Assembly: GCA_017424085.1 (NCBI GenBank)
Contig: JAFPBP010000165.1
Span: 1-5,850, forward strand
Length of the DNA stretch: 5,850 nt
Direction of reading: 5' to 3'
Source of the DNA: Clostridia bacterium
GTDB lineage: Bacteria; Bacillota; Clostridia; Oscillospirales; UBA644
Part shown: positions 1 to 5,850 of the stretch, one piece after another
How the letters are laid out: each line of letters opens with the position of its first letter
Numbering within the stretch: position 1 is the stretch's first letter
Notes under the pieces: generated by a model
Told to the model about the DNA's origin: nothing
Seen by the model: the letters and a program-made list of their open reading frames with translations, nothing else
Databases searched by the model: none
Program-made: the position numbers and the translations under genes

Positions 1-1
1 C

Positions 2-1459
2 GGAGGTGACGTTGCAAAGAACCGCATCGTCGTGGGCGAGGGGGACACGCTGCCCCTGGGCAGACACGTTCTGCATTTCGTTGCCGCCCCCATGGTCCAC
101 TGGCCCGAGGTCATCGTTACCTACGACAGCACCGATAAGGTCCTCTTCTCCGCCGACGGATTCGGAAAATTCGGTGCGTTGGACGTGAACGAGCCCTGGG
201 CGGACGAGGCAAGACGGTACTATATCGGCATCGTCGGCAAATACGGCGCACAGGTGCAGAACCTTCTGAAGAAGGCGGCAGGGCTGGATATCCGAATCAT
301 CTGCCCCCTCCACGGACCCGTTCTCTCCCAAAATCTCGACTACTACCTCAATCTTTACAATACCTGGTCCTCCTACGAGCCCGAGGAGGAGGGGATTGTT
401 ATCGCCTACACCTCGGTCTACGGAAATACGAAAAAAGCGATCATCAAGCTGGCGGAAAAGCTGGAAGCCAACGGATGCCCCAAGGTGGTCGTCCACGATC
501 TTGCCCGTTGCGATACGGCAAAGGCAGTAGAGGACGCCTTCCGCTACAGTAAGCTGGTTCTCGCAACCACCACCTATAATGCGGGGATCTTCCCCTTCAT
601 GCGGGACTTTATCGAGCATCTGGCCGAGCGCAACTTCTCCAACCGCACCGTGGCGTTCATCGAAAACGGAAGCTGGGCACCTCTTGCGGCGAAGGTCATG
701 AAGGAACTGCTTTCCAAGAGCAAGAATCTGACCTACACCGACACTACCGTGCGAATCCTGTCGGCACTCAACGAGGAAAGCTCCGCACAGCTGGAGGATC
801 TGGCAAAGGAGCTCTGTAAGGACTATCTGGCGCAGCAGGACGCCACCGCCAACAAGAACGATCTGACCGCCCTGTTCCATCTGGGCTACGGACTGTACGT
901 GGTCACCTCCAACGACGGAAAGAAGGACAACGGGCTGATCGTCAACACGGTCACCCAGGTTACCAGCGTTCCCAACCGTGTGGCGGTCACCATCAATAAG
1001 GAAAATTATTCCCATCACGTGATCAAGCAGAGCGGCAAAATGAACGTGAACTGTCTGACCGAGGACGCACCCTTCAAGATCTTCGAGACCTTCGGCTTCA
1101 CCAGCGGGCGGAACACCGATAAGTTTGCCAACAGCGAGCCCCTGCGCTCCGACAACGGGCTGGTCTTCCTGCCCCGCCACATCAATTCCTTCCTGTCTCT
1201 GAAGGTGGAGCAGTACGTGGATCTGGATACCCACGGCATGTTCATCTGCTCGGTGACCGAGGCGAGAGTGCTCTCCGATCGGGAAAGCATGACCTACGCC
1301 TACTACCACGAAAACGTGAAGCCCAAGCCCGAAACCGAAGGCAAGAAGGGCTTCGTCTGCAAGATCTGCGGCTACGTCTACGAGGGAGACACCCTCCCCG
1401 AGGACATCGTCTGCCCCCTGTGCAAGCACGGAGCGGCGGATTTTGAACCGATTCAATAA
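2..1459 (+). CDS. Flavodiiron protein with flavin-reductase-like and C-terminal rubredoxin domains (5' partial)
   Basis: The 5' end lies outside the window; the frame is open from base 2 and 485 residues are visible. Flavodiiron proteins are cytoplasmic enzymes that reduce O2 to water or NO to N2O at a non-heme diiron site next to FMN. Visible ligands of the lactamase-like domain are His in the MVHW motif (codon 98-100), Asp in SADGFG (155-157) and His in PLHGPV (311-313). The HxExDH ligand cluster would lie upstream, in roughly 115 missing residues. A flavodoxin domain follows, with FMN phosphate-loop motif TSVYGNT at 410-430. From about 860 to 1315 there is a flavin-reductase-like domain. 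The C-terminus is a short rubredoxin with Cys codons at 1358, 1367, 1412 and 1421, having only 14 residues between the Cys pairs. The fusions suggest electrons pass from NAD(P)H through flavin and/or rubredoxin to the diiron site within one chain. O2 versus NO preference cannot be read from sequence. Family assignment is very secure. Confidence 0.93.
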   Translation, partial: GGDVAKNRIVVGEGDTLPLGRHVLHFVAAPMVHWPEVIVTYDSTDKVLFSADGFGKFGALDVNEPWADEARRYYIGIVGKYGAQVQNLLKKAAGLDIRIICPLHGPVLSQNLDYYLNLYNTWSSYEPEEEGIVIAYTSVYGNTKKAIIKLAEKLEANGCPKVVVHDLARCDTAKAVEDAFRYSKLVLATTTYNAGIFPFMRDFIEHLAERNFSNRTVAFIENGSWAPLAAKVMKELLSKSKNLTYTDTTVRILSALNEESSAQLEDLAKELCKDYLAQQDATANKNDLTALFHLGYGLYVVTSNDGKKDNGLIVNTVTQVTSVPNRVAVTINKENYSHHVIKQSGKMNVNCLTEDAPFKIFETFGFTSGRNTDKFANSEPLRSDNGLVFLPRHINSFLSLKVEQYVDLDTHGMFICSVTEARVLSDRESMTYAYYHENVKPKPETEGKKGFVCKICGYVYEGDTLPEDIVCPLCKHGAADFEPIQ

Positions 1460-1493
1460 ATAAAAGATGCAAAACTAAAAGGAGAAACGAACT

Positions 1494-1655
1494 ATGAAAT
1501 ACGTGTGCGATGTATGTGGCTGGGTCTACGACGAAGCGGTGGGCGATCCCGAAAACGGAATTGCTCCCGGCACCAAATTCGAGGATCTTCCCGAAGATTT
1601 TGAATGCCCCCTGTGCGGCGTTGGCAAGGATACGTTCAGCAAGGAAGAGGAATAA
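1494..1655 (+). CDS. Rubredoxin (53 aa)
   Basis: This is a complete small iron protein, a one-electron carrier with a single Fe bound by four cysteines in the cytoplasm. The two knuckles are CDVC (C5, C8) and CPLC (C38, C41). The segment between them carries the usual features of a free rubredoxin: GWVYD, GDPENGI, APGTKFEDLP. Its length matches the classical family size of about 52-54 residues. The start is fixed by AAGGAGA at 1479-1485, eight bases upstream of the ATG. It lies 34 bases after the flavodiiron gene with no terminator between, so the two are probably co-transcribed. This rubredoxin is the natural electron donor to the flavodiiron protein, or to a peroxidase or superoxide reductase elsewhere. 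The partner is inferred; the family identity is certain. Confidence 0.97.
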   Translation: MKYVCDVCGWVYDEAVGDPENGIAPGTKFEDLPEDFECPLCGVGKDTFSKEEE

Positions 1656-1663
1656 TCAATCGT

Positions 1664-1706
1664 CCGTCGGGGATGAAGAAAAAACTTCGTCCCCGACGGC
1701 TTTTTT
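1664..1706 (+). terminator. Strong intrinsic terminator after rubredoxin
   Basis: A 15-bp stem pairs 1664-1678 with 1685-1699; all pairs are Watson-Crick except one G-T at T1674/G1689. It encloses a loop of six A residues. A C and then six T residues follow at 1701-1706. It begins nine bases after the rubredoxin stop codon and ends before the next promoter, so it separates the two transcription units. No matching T-tract is present for the opposite strand, so it acts in the + direction only. Confidence 0.95.
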
Positions 1707-1715
1707 GTTCCCGAA

Positions 1716-1728
1716 TGCTTGACAAGCA
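1716..1728 (+). promoter_or_regulatory. Possible operator: 13-base palindrome over the -35 box
   Basis: TGCTTG and CAAGCA form a perfect 6-bp inverted repeat around a single central A, and the repeat contains the whole -35 box. A bound regulator here would block RNA polymerase. Three of the six pairs come almost automatically from TTGACAA, so only the outer three are informative. It does not match any Zur, MntR or Fur box that I can recognise. Confidence 0.3.
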
Positions 1729-1747
1729 CTACCCTTTATGGTATAAT
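1719..1747 (+). promoter_or_regulatory. Consensus sigma-A/sigma-70 promoter for the ZIP operon
   Basis: The -35 box TTGACA (1719-1724) and the -10 box TATAAT (1742-1747) both match consensus exactly, with the optimal 17-base spacer. The bases TGG just before the -10 add an extended -10 element (TGN). Transcription should start near 1754, leaving a leader of about 67 bases. The promoter sits just after the upstream terminator and points at the ZIP gene. Such a complete match predicts high basal strength, so any control probably comes from a repressor or from the leader. Confidence 0.92.
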
Positions 1748-1753
1748 GAAGCC

Positions 1754-1821
1754 ACATCAAGGGGGAAGGAGCTCCGCTCTGATCCAACCATTCTGACGAA
1801 CAAAAAAGAAAGGGAACTCTT
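1754..1821 (+). promoter_or_regulatory. 5' leader of the ZIP operon
   Basis: This is the predicted untranslated leader between the inferred transcription start and the ZIP start codon. It has a purine-rich run (GGGGGAAGGAG, 1761-1771) and a weak 5-bp hairpin (GGAGC at 1768-1772 with GCTCT at 1776-1780). The AAAGGGA ribosome binding site (1809-1815) lies six bases before the ATG. I recognise no riboswitch, no T-box and no leader peptide. Confidence 0.5.
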
Positions 1822-2580
1822 ATGGAAATCGTACTTCTCACTGCGCTCGGCGTGGGCGGAGCCTCGGTCTTCGGCGCGCTGATGGGATTTTTGTTCAAAC
1901 GCACCGATCATAAATTCAGCGACGTGATCCTGTCCTTCGCGGCAGGAGTCATGCTGGCGGCTGCGGTCATCGGGCTGATCCTGCCCTCGCTGGAATACGG
2001 AAACAGCCTTGCGCTGATCGTCACGGTGGCGGGCATCTTCTGCGGGGCTCTTTGCATCAACCTCATCGATAAGCTGGTGCCTCACCTGCACCGTCTGTCG
2101 GGCGGAAATGAAGAGCGCCATCCCGAGAAGCAAGCCCAGCTGAACAAGGTCCTGCTCTTCGTCATCGCCATTGCCATCCATAACCTGCCCGAGGGCATCG
2201 CCGCAGGCGTGGGCTTCGGCACGGGGAATACGGCGGAGGCGCTGACCATCGCAGGGGGCATCGCCCTGCAAAATATCCCTGAGGGCATGGTCATCATCGC
2301 TCCCATGCTGGCGGCAGGCATGTCCCGCGGGAAGACCTTCGTGATCGCAATCATCACGGGGGTGGTTGAGGTCGTCGGAACTCTGATCGGTTATTTTGCC
2401 GTCAGCGTATCCCATGCCATTCTCCCCTTCGCCCTTGCCTTTGCAGGCGGAACCATGCTTTACGTGATCAGCGACGAAATGATTCCCGAAACCCACGCCC
2501 ACGGCAACGAGCGGGCGGCGACCTATTCCCTGCTGGCAGGCTTTTGCCTCATGCTGATCTTTGACGTTTTGTTAGGATAA
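1822..2580 (+). CDS. ZIP-family divalent metal transporter (GufA-like)
   Basis: This 252-residue inner-membrane protein is predicted to import Zn2+ or a related divalent metal (Fe2+, Mn2+). Hydrophobic helices fit the eight-helix ZIP topology. The helix-4 signature HNLPEG (H120, N121, P123, E124) and the helix-5 signature QNIPEG (Q150, N151, P153, E154) form the intramembrane metal site. Helix 6 supplies SDEMIPETH, with E219 and E223. M44 is a candidate for the conserved Met ligand near helix 2. Gln instead of His at the start of the helix-5 motif is typical of GufA/BbZIP-type bacterial members rather than classic ZupT. The loop between helices 3 and 4 (about 84-108) carries His residues H88, H90 and H100, common in ZIP proteins. 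Length is normal for the family. It is the first gene after a consensus promoter, and the next gene starts 15 bases after its stop. Family assignment is secure; metal choice is not. Confidence 0.93.
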   Translation: MEIVLLTALGVGGASVFGALMGFLFKRTDHKFSDVILSFAAGVMLAAAVIGLILPSLEYGNSLALIVTVAGIFCGALCINLIDKLVPHLHRLSGGNEERHPEKQAQLNKVLLFVIAIAIHNLPEGIAAGVGFGTGNTAEALTIAGGIALQNIPEGMVIIAPMLAAGMSRGKTFVIAIITGVVEVVGTLIGYFAVSVSHAILPFALAFAGGTMLYVISDEMIPETHAHGNERAATYSLLAGFCLMLIFDVLLG

Positions 2581-2595
2581 AAAGGAGTTTTTTCC

Positions 2596-3579
2596 ATGAA
2601 AAAGATTCCCATCAGCCTCATCATCGACGATCCCTCACCCGTGGTTTCGGTCTATCACGCCCACCACGACACGGGATTCACCCGAGACGGAAGACCGATT
2701 CTGGAATACGTCCCCAACGAGCTGTTTTTCACCTTCTGTGAGATCGTCCGACGCCACGGCCTCAAGGGGAAATTCAGCGTGGTCCCCATGCCGGGGAATC
2801 GGGGAGACATCATCAACGGCATCGACGGCGCCGACGAAAACGACGTTGCCGCATGGCTGAACGGGGTCAGAGAGCGCCTCTGCCCCGCCTTCTCGGTGGG
2901 GCCCGAAATGCTGACCCACAACAAGGCAGTGGACCTTGCCACGGGGCAGGCGTTACCCATGAACGAGCGGGATTGGGCGTCGGTCCAGACCGAAGAAACG
3001 CTGACTCCCTACGTGGCAAAAGCCCTGTCGATCCTGCGGGAGGCCGGATTCGCTCCGTTGGGCGTTACCTCCCCCTGGAATTTCGGCATTGAGGTGGAGG
3101 CCGATTACGTAAAAGCCATTTCCAATGCGGTTCTGCAGGTCTGCGGATCGAAAAGCGCATGGTATTTTCTGCGCTCCCGACGGGACGTTCCCGACGCAAA
3201 GCCCTGGGTCGCCTACGACGACGGAGACCGTTGCGTGGTCTCCATTCCGGCAACGGCGCGGGACCACTTCTGGCAGACCATTGATACCACGCAAGCCGAC
3301 GATTCCTTCGTCAGCCGCGTGGCGGACGAGATTATCACCGCCGACGGGAAGGCGGGAGAATTGATCGACATTCTCAACCGCAACGGAATGCCCATTCTCA
3401 TCACCCATTGGCAGAGCCTCGTTTCTAACGGCTTGGGAACGGGACTTCGGGCGCTGGACGAGGTTGCAACCCGCATCGAGCGCAATTTCGGCGACGCATT
3501 GGAATGGATGAGCTTTGAAGAAATCTTAACCATGGTTCTTGCAAACAAAGAGCAATACCCCAAGCCTGACTTCAACTGA
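2596..3579 (+). CDS. Probable polysaccharide deacetylase-like (NodB-fold) protein
   Basis: This is a 327-residue soluble protein with no signal peptide or membrane segment, hence cytoplasmic. It opens with a beta strand ending in D11-D12 (SLIIDDPSP), followed by H21, H23 and H24. This resembles the N-terminal metal/catalytic Asp pair of carbohydrate esterase 4/NodB-like barrels. Further candidate active-site residues are H108 (LTHNKAVD), the PWNF turn at P160-W161, H224 (ARDHFWQ) and a late H271-W272 in LITHWQS, which fits the final His motif of such barrels. The usual CE4 motif 2 (HxxxH) is not evident, so it is a divergent subgroup and its substrate is unknown. The start is supported by AAAGGAG at 2581-2587, eight bases upstream. 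It sits between a metal transporter and a sugar-acid aldolase; de-acylation of a sugar in the same pathway is inference. Fold assignment is moderate, function weak. Confidence 0.6.
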   Translation: MKKIPISLIIDDPSPVVSVYHAHHDTGFTRDGRPILEYVPNELFFTFCEIVRRHGLKGKFSVVPMPGNRGDIINGIDGADENDVAAWLNGVRERLCPAFSVGPEMLTHNKAVDLATGQALPMNERDWASVQTEETLTPYVAKALSILREAGFAPLGVTSPWNFGIEVEADYVKAISNAVLQVCGSKSAWYFLRSRRDVPDAKPWVAYDDGDRCVVSIPATARDHFWQTIDTTQADDSFVSRVADEIITADGKAGELIDILNRNGMPILITHWQSLVSNGLGTGLRALDEVATRIERNFGDALEWMSFEEILTMVLANKEQYPKPDFN

Positions 3580-3581
3580 GC

Positions 3582-3586
3582 GGAGG
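3582..3586 (+). promoter_or_regulatory. Ribosome binding site of the aldolase gene
   Basis: GGAGG lies six bases before the ATG at 3593. It selects this start over the in-frame ATG at 3539, which would overlap the upstream gene by 41 bases and has no comparable site. Confidence 0.85.
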
Positions 3587-3592
3587 TTTTCC

Positions 3593-4534
3593 ATGAATTA
3601 CAATTTTGGGTCTTACCCCACCATGATCACCCCCTACCGTGCCGACGGCTCGGTGGATTTGGAAACGGCAAAGCGCTACGTGCGCTGGTATGCCGAAAAC
3701 AACTGCGACGGGATCTTTGCCGTCTGCCAATCCAGCGAGATCTTTTATCTTTCGGTGGACGAGCGGGTGGAGCTGAACCGCACCGTATACGCCGCCGCAA
3801 AGGAAGAGGCCGCCCGTCGGGGGCGTCCCATGACGGTGGTCTCCTCGGGGCACGTGGCGAACACCGTGGAGGAGCAGGCGGACGAGCTGAACCGCATCGC
3901 AGAAAGCGGAACCGACGCCTTGATCTGGATCACCAACCGTCTGGACCCCAACAACGAGGGAGATGACGTCTGGATCAAAAATGCGGAGGCACTGCTGAAA
4001 AAGCTTCCTCAAAACGTAAATCTGGGCTTGTACGAATGCCCCTATCCCTATAAGAGACTGGTCACACCGAAGATCCTTCAATGGTGCCTTGACACCGACC
4101 GCTTCTATTTTATGAAGGACACCTGCTGTGACATGGAAGAGATCCGCCGCCGTCTCAAGCAGCTGGAGGGAAGCCATTTTTACCTGCTCAACGCCAACTG
4201 CCAAACCCTGCTGGAATCTCTGCGGTGCGGAGGCAAGGGCTATTGCGGCATTATGGCAAACTACCATCCCAAGCTGTACGCATGGCTCTGCAAGCATTAT
4301 AACGACAATCCCGAGACCGCAGAGGTGGTGCAGGGCATTCTCGGAACCTTCGGCTTTACCGAATCGGGGATCCCTTATCCTCTGACCGCAAAGCACAGCA
4401 TGACCCTCTGCGGCATCCCCACCGAAAACATCGCCCGCAACCGCCCCTCCTCCGATCTGACCGATTACGGACGGGATTGCGTACGGCAGATGAAGATCGC
4501 AACCGACCGTCTGGAGCAGGAACTGGGATTGTGA
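3593..4534 (+). CDS. Dihydrodipicolinate synthase / N-acetylneuraminate lyase family aldolase
   Basis: This 313-residue cytoplasmic class I aldolase has a (beta/alpha)8 barrel and probably cleaves or forms a 2-keto acid through a pyruvate Schiff base. K175 in FYFMKDTC matches the Schiff-base lysine. Y147 in LYECP matches the catalytic Tyr of the YNxP motif. SYPTMITPYRADGSVD near the N-terminus and SSEIFYLSVDER (47-58) match the family's opening strand and GTTGE-like segment. Two features depart from true lysine-pathway enzymes. The GTTGE-like loop reads CQSSE, and the Arg expected five residues after the Tyr is missing (YECPYPYKR). A biosynthetic DapA role is therefore unlikely, and a catabolic one (N-acetylneuraminate lyase or another keto-sugar-acid aldolase) is preferred. 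It begins 13 bases after the deacetylase-like gene and is followed 10 bases later by a sialidase-like gene, which supports sugar-acid breakdown. Family is secure; substrate is inferred. Confidence 0.9.
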   Translation: MNYNFGSYPTMITPYRADGSVDLETAKRYVRWYAENNCDGIFAVCQSSEIFYLSVDERVELNRTVYAAAKEEAARRGRPMTVVSSGHVANTVEEQADELNRIAESGTDALIWITNRLDPNNEGDDVWIKNAEALLKKLPQNVNLGLYECPYPYKRLVTPKILQWCLDTDRFYFMKDTCCDMEEIRRRLKQLEGSHFYLLNANCQTLLESLRCGGKGYCGIMANYHPKLYAWLCKHYNDNPETAEVVQGILGTFGFTESGIPYPLTAKHSMTLCGIPTENIARNRPSSDLTDYGRDCVRQMKIATDRLEQELGL

Positions 4535-4537
4535 GGT
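4533..4537 (+). promoter_or_regulatory. Ribosome binding site of the sialidase-like gene
   Basis: GAGGT overlaps the stop codon of the aldolase gene and lies seven bases before the ATG at 4545. It favours this start. The ATG at 4540 is in another frame and meets a stop two codons later. Confidence 0.65.
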
Positions 4538-4544
4538 CAATGGG

Positions 4545-5850
4545 ATGAACGGATACAACGGATGGTCCTACGCTCCCTACGATCCCTTTTTGTTTCCGCG
4601 GGGAGAGATCTATCTTTGCCGTGTGGCGCCCGCACGGACCGCCATCCGCATGGAATGGCTGGGGGACGGAAACGAGACCGAGATCTTATTCCGCAAGCGG
4701 GGTGAGGGTGAGTTTTGCCCTGCGGGAAGCACGAAGAAAAACTGTTTTGATCTTACCGATCTTGTGCCGCAGACCGATTATGAATTTTACCTCCGTTGCG
4801 GAGACAGGAAAAGCGCCGTACGCTTGGCGCGCACGGGGGAGCCCGTGGGAACAGTGGTCAATTATCTGCACCCCGATGACCCATACTATTCCTTCTCGGG
4901 CAGATATCTTTGCTCTCCCTCCCTGCTCCGTCACCCCGACGGATATCTTTTGGCGTCCATGGATCTGTTTGCAGGTCAGCATCCACAGAATCTGACCCTC
5001 ATCTACCGCTCCGACGACGGAGGCAAGACCTGGTACTATCTGAGCGAGCTGATGCCCTGCTTCTGGGGCAAGCTCTTTCTCCATAAGGGTCAGGTCTACA
5101 TGCTCGCCTGCTCCACCGAATACGGCGATCTGCTGATCGGAAGATCGGACGACGGAGGCAAGACCTTCGCCGCTCCCACCGTGCTTCTGCGGGGCGCCAA
5201 CGGAAAGAACGGAAGTGCGGGCGTTCATAAAAATCCCCAGCCGCTCCTCTCCCATAAGGGGCGCCTGTACGGGACGCTGGAATGGGGCTCCTGGCGGAAC
5301 AAGGAATACGGTCACGCCGCCATGGTCATGTCCTGCGACGAGAACGCGGATCTTCTGAACCCCGAAAGCTGGGCGTTCACGCCCCCCAAGCCCTTTCCTG
5401 CCGGCGAACCTGCGTTGAAGGGACTCGCCCCGAACACCATGACCATTGAAGGGACACTCACAATTACCCCCGACGGAAAATTGCTCAACGTGATGCGCTT
5501 CGGAATGCAGGGAAAGGTTCTTGCTTATGAGGTAAATCCCGACGATCCCCATGCACCGCTGACCTATTACGGGCTTCTGGATCTGGACACCACCTATTCC
5601 AAATTTATGATCAAATATGATCCCCCGTCGGGCTTCTATTGGTCGATCATTAGTCGCCGCCATGAAGGATGCGGAGACAACGCCCGCAACCTTCTCTCCC
5701 TCACCCGATCCCCCGATCTGAAGGCTTGGGAAACGGTGGAGGATCTTCTGGACTTCCGCACCTGTAACGAAAAAGAGGTGGGGTTCCAGTACGTGGATTT
5801 TGAATTCGACGGAGACGATATCATCTTCCTCTGCCGAACCGCCCTCAACG
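4545..5850 (+). CDS. Sialidase-like BNR/Asp-box beta-propeller protein with N-terminal FN3-like domain (3' partial)
   Basis: The frame is open from the ATG to the window end: 435 residues visible, no stop, C-terminus missing. Residues about 20-98 look like a fibronectin type III-type beta sandwich (LTDLVPQTDYEFYLR near 70-84). From about 100 a beta-propeller follows with two clear Asp boxes, SDDGGKTW (156-163) and SDDGGKTF (201-208). Later propeller motifs include GTLTITPDG (303-311), NARNLLSLTRSPDLKAW (379-395) and GFQYVDFEFDGDD (413-425). This pattern is typical of sialidase-superfamily glycosidases (exo-sialidases and relatives). A canonical FRIP motif is not seen; R120 in SGRYLCSP is a possible first substrate-binding Arg. 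No signal peptide is visible, so the enzyme seems cytoplasmic and would act on imported oligosaccharides. It follows the aldolase by 10 bases. A pairing of sialidase-like protein and NAL-family aldolase suggests sialic acid or similar sugar-acid use, but other glycosidase or lyase activities are possible. Confidence 0.82.
   Translation, partial: MNGYNGWSYAPYDPFLFPRGEIYLCRVAPARTAIRMEWLGDGNETEILFRKRGEGEFCPAGSTKKNCFDLTDLVPQTDYEFYLRCGDRKSAVRLARTGEPVGTVVNYLHPDDPYYSFSGRYLCSPSLLRHPDGYLLASMDLFAGQHPQNLTLIYRSDDGGKTWYYLSELMPCFWGKLFLHKGQVYMLACSTEYGDLLIGRSDDGGKTFAAPTVLLRGANGKNGSAGVHKNPQPLLSHKGRLYGTLEWGSWRNKEYGHAAMVMSCDENADLLNPESWAFTPPKPFPAGEPALKGLAPNTMTIEGTLTITPDGKLLNVMRFGMQGKVLAYEVNPDDPHAPLTYYGLLDLDTTYSKFMIKYDPPSGFYWSIISRRHEGCGDNARNLLSLTRSPDLKAWETVEDLLDFRTCNEKEVGFQYVDFEFDGDDIIFLCRTALN
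5010..5033 (+). repeat. Asp-box repeat, copy 1
   Basis: This encodes SDDGGKTW. Bases 5013-5031 are identical to 5148-5166, a 19-base match set 135 bases (45 codons) apart, about one propeller blade. It is a protein-level structural repeat, not a mobile or regulatory element. Confidence 0.85.
5145..5168 (+). repeat. Asp-box repeat, copy 2
   Basis: This encodes SDDGGKTF, with Phe replacing the usual aromatic Trp. It is identical over 19 bases to the first copy. The DNA-level identity suggests blade duplication or conserved codon choice. Confidence 0.85.

Noticed and set aside
1754..1821. Possible metal riboswitch in the ZIP leader
   Set aside because: About 67 bases with only a weak 5-bp hairpin; no conserved riboswitch core can be recognised.
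1604..1882. Small + strand frame spanning the terminator and promoter
   Set aside because: It runs through a strong terminator and promoter, overlaps two real genes in another frame and has no ribosome binding site.
1729..2502. Open frame (257 aa) on the minus strand opposite the ZIP gene
   Set aside because: It is low-complexity, rich in His, Asp and Gly, and antisense to transmembrane helices with intact ZIP signatures.
3539..3592. Upstream in-frame ATG giving an 18-residue longer aldolase
   Set aside because: It overlaps the preceding gene by 41 bases and lacks a good ribosome binding site. The ATG at 3593 has GGAGG six bases upstream and starts at the conserved family N-terminus.
3572..4558. 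Long open frame (328 aa) on the minus strand opposite the aldolase gene
   Set aside because: The + strand encodes a clear aldolase with catalytic residues and a ribosome binding site. The antisense frame has no recognisable domain and arises from GC-rich codon bias.
4686..5663. Long open frame (325 aa) on the minus strand opposite the sialidase-like gene
   Set aside because: The + strand frame from 4545 to the window end is open and has Asp boxes and an FN3-like domain. The antisense frame shows no family motif.

Overview
The window looks like a chromosomal segment of a strictly anaerobic Firmicute, most likely an uncultured gut Clostridia or Oscillospirales-type member. This is inferred from three things: clostridial O2/NO-detoxification genes (flavodiiron protein and rubredoxin), strong AGGAG-type ribosome binding sites with an exact sigma-A type promoter, and moderately GC-rich coding sequence. 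All genes lie on the + strand and are tightly packed. No stretch over 300 bases lacks a gene, and I see no RNA gene, insertion sequence or CRISPR array.

Region 1 (about 1-1706) is an oxidative/nitrosative stress unit. It holds the 3' part of a multidomain flavodiiron protein (diiron lactamase-like domain, flavodoxin domain, flavin-reductase-like domain, short C-terminal rubredoxin) followed by a free 53-residue rubredoxin at 1494-1655. A strong intrinsic terminator at 1664-1706 closes the unit.

Region 2 (1716-1821) is a control region. It has an exact TTGACA-N17-TATAAT promoter with an extended -10, a small palindrome over the -35 box, and a leader of about 67 bases.

Region 3 (1822-5850, running off the end) appears to be one operon of four genes. 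In order they are a ZIP-family (GufA-like) divalent metal transporter, a protein with a probable NodB-like deacetylase fold, a dihydrodipicolinate synthase/N-acetylneuraminate lyase family aldolase, and a large sialidase-like beta-propeller protein. The last gene has no stop inside the window, but its frame is open from 4545 to the last base. Gaps between the genes are 10-15 bases.

The last three genes suggest stepwise breakdown of an acylated sugar or sugar acid: glycan cleavage by the propeller protein, deacylation, then retro-aldol cleavage releasing pyruvate. Sialic acid is the first candidate, but active-site differences in the aldolase and the lack of other nan genes in view leave the substrate open. 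The metal transporter leading the operon is unusual and may supply metal to the deacetylase-like enzyme. The pathway and the metal link are both inference.
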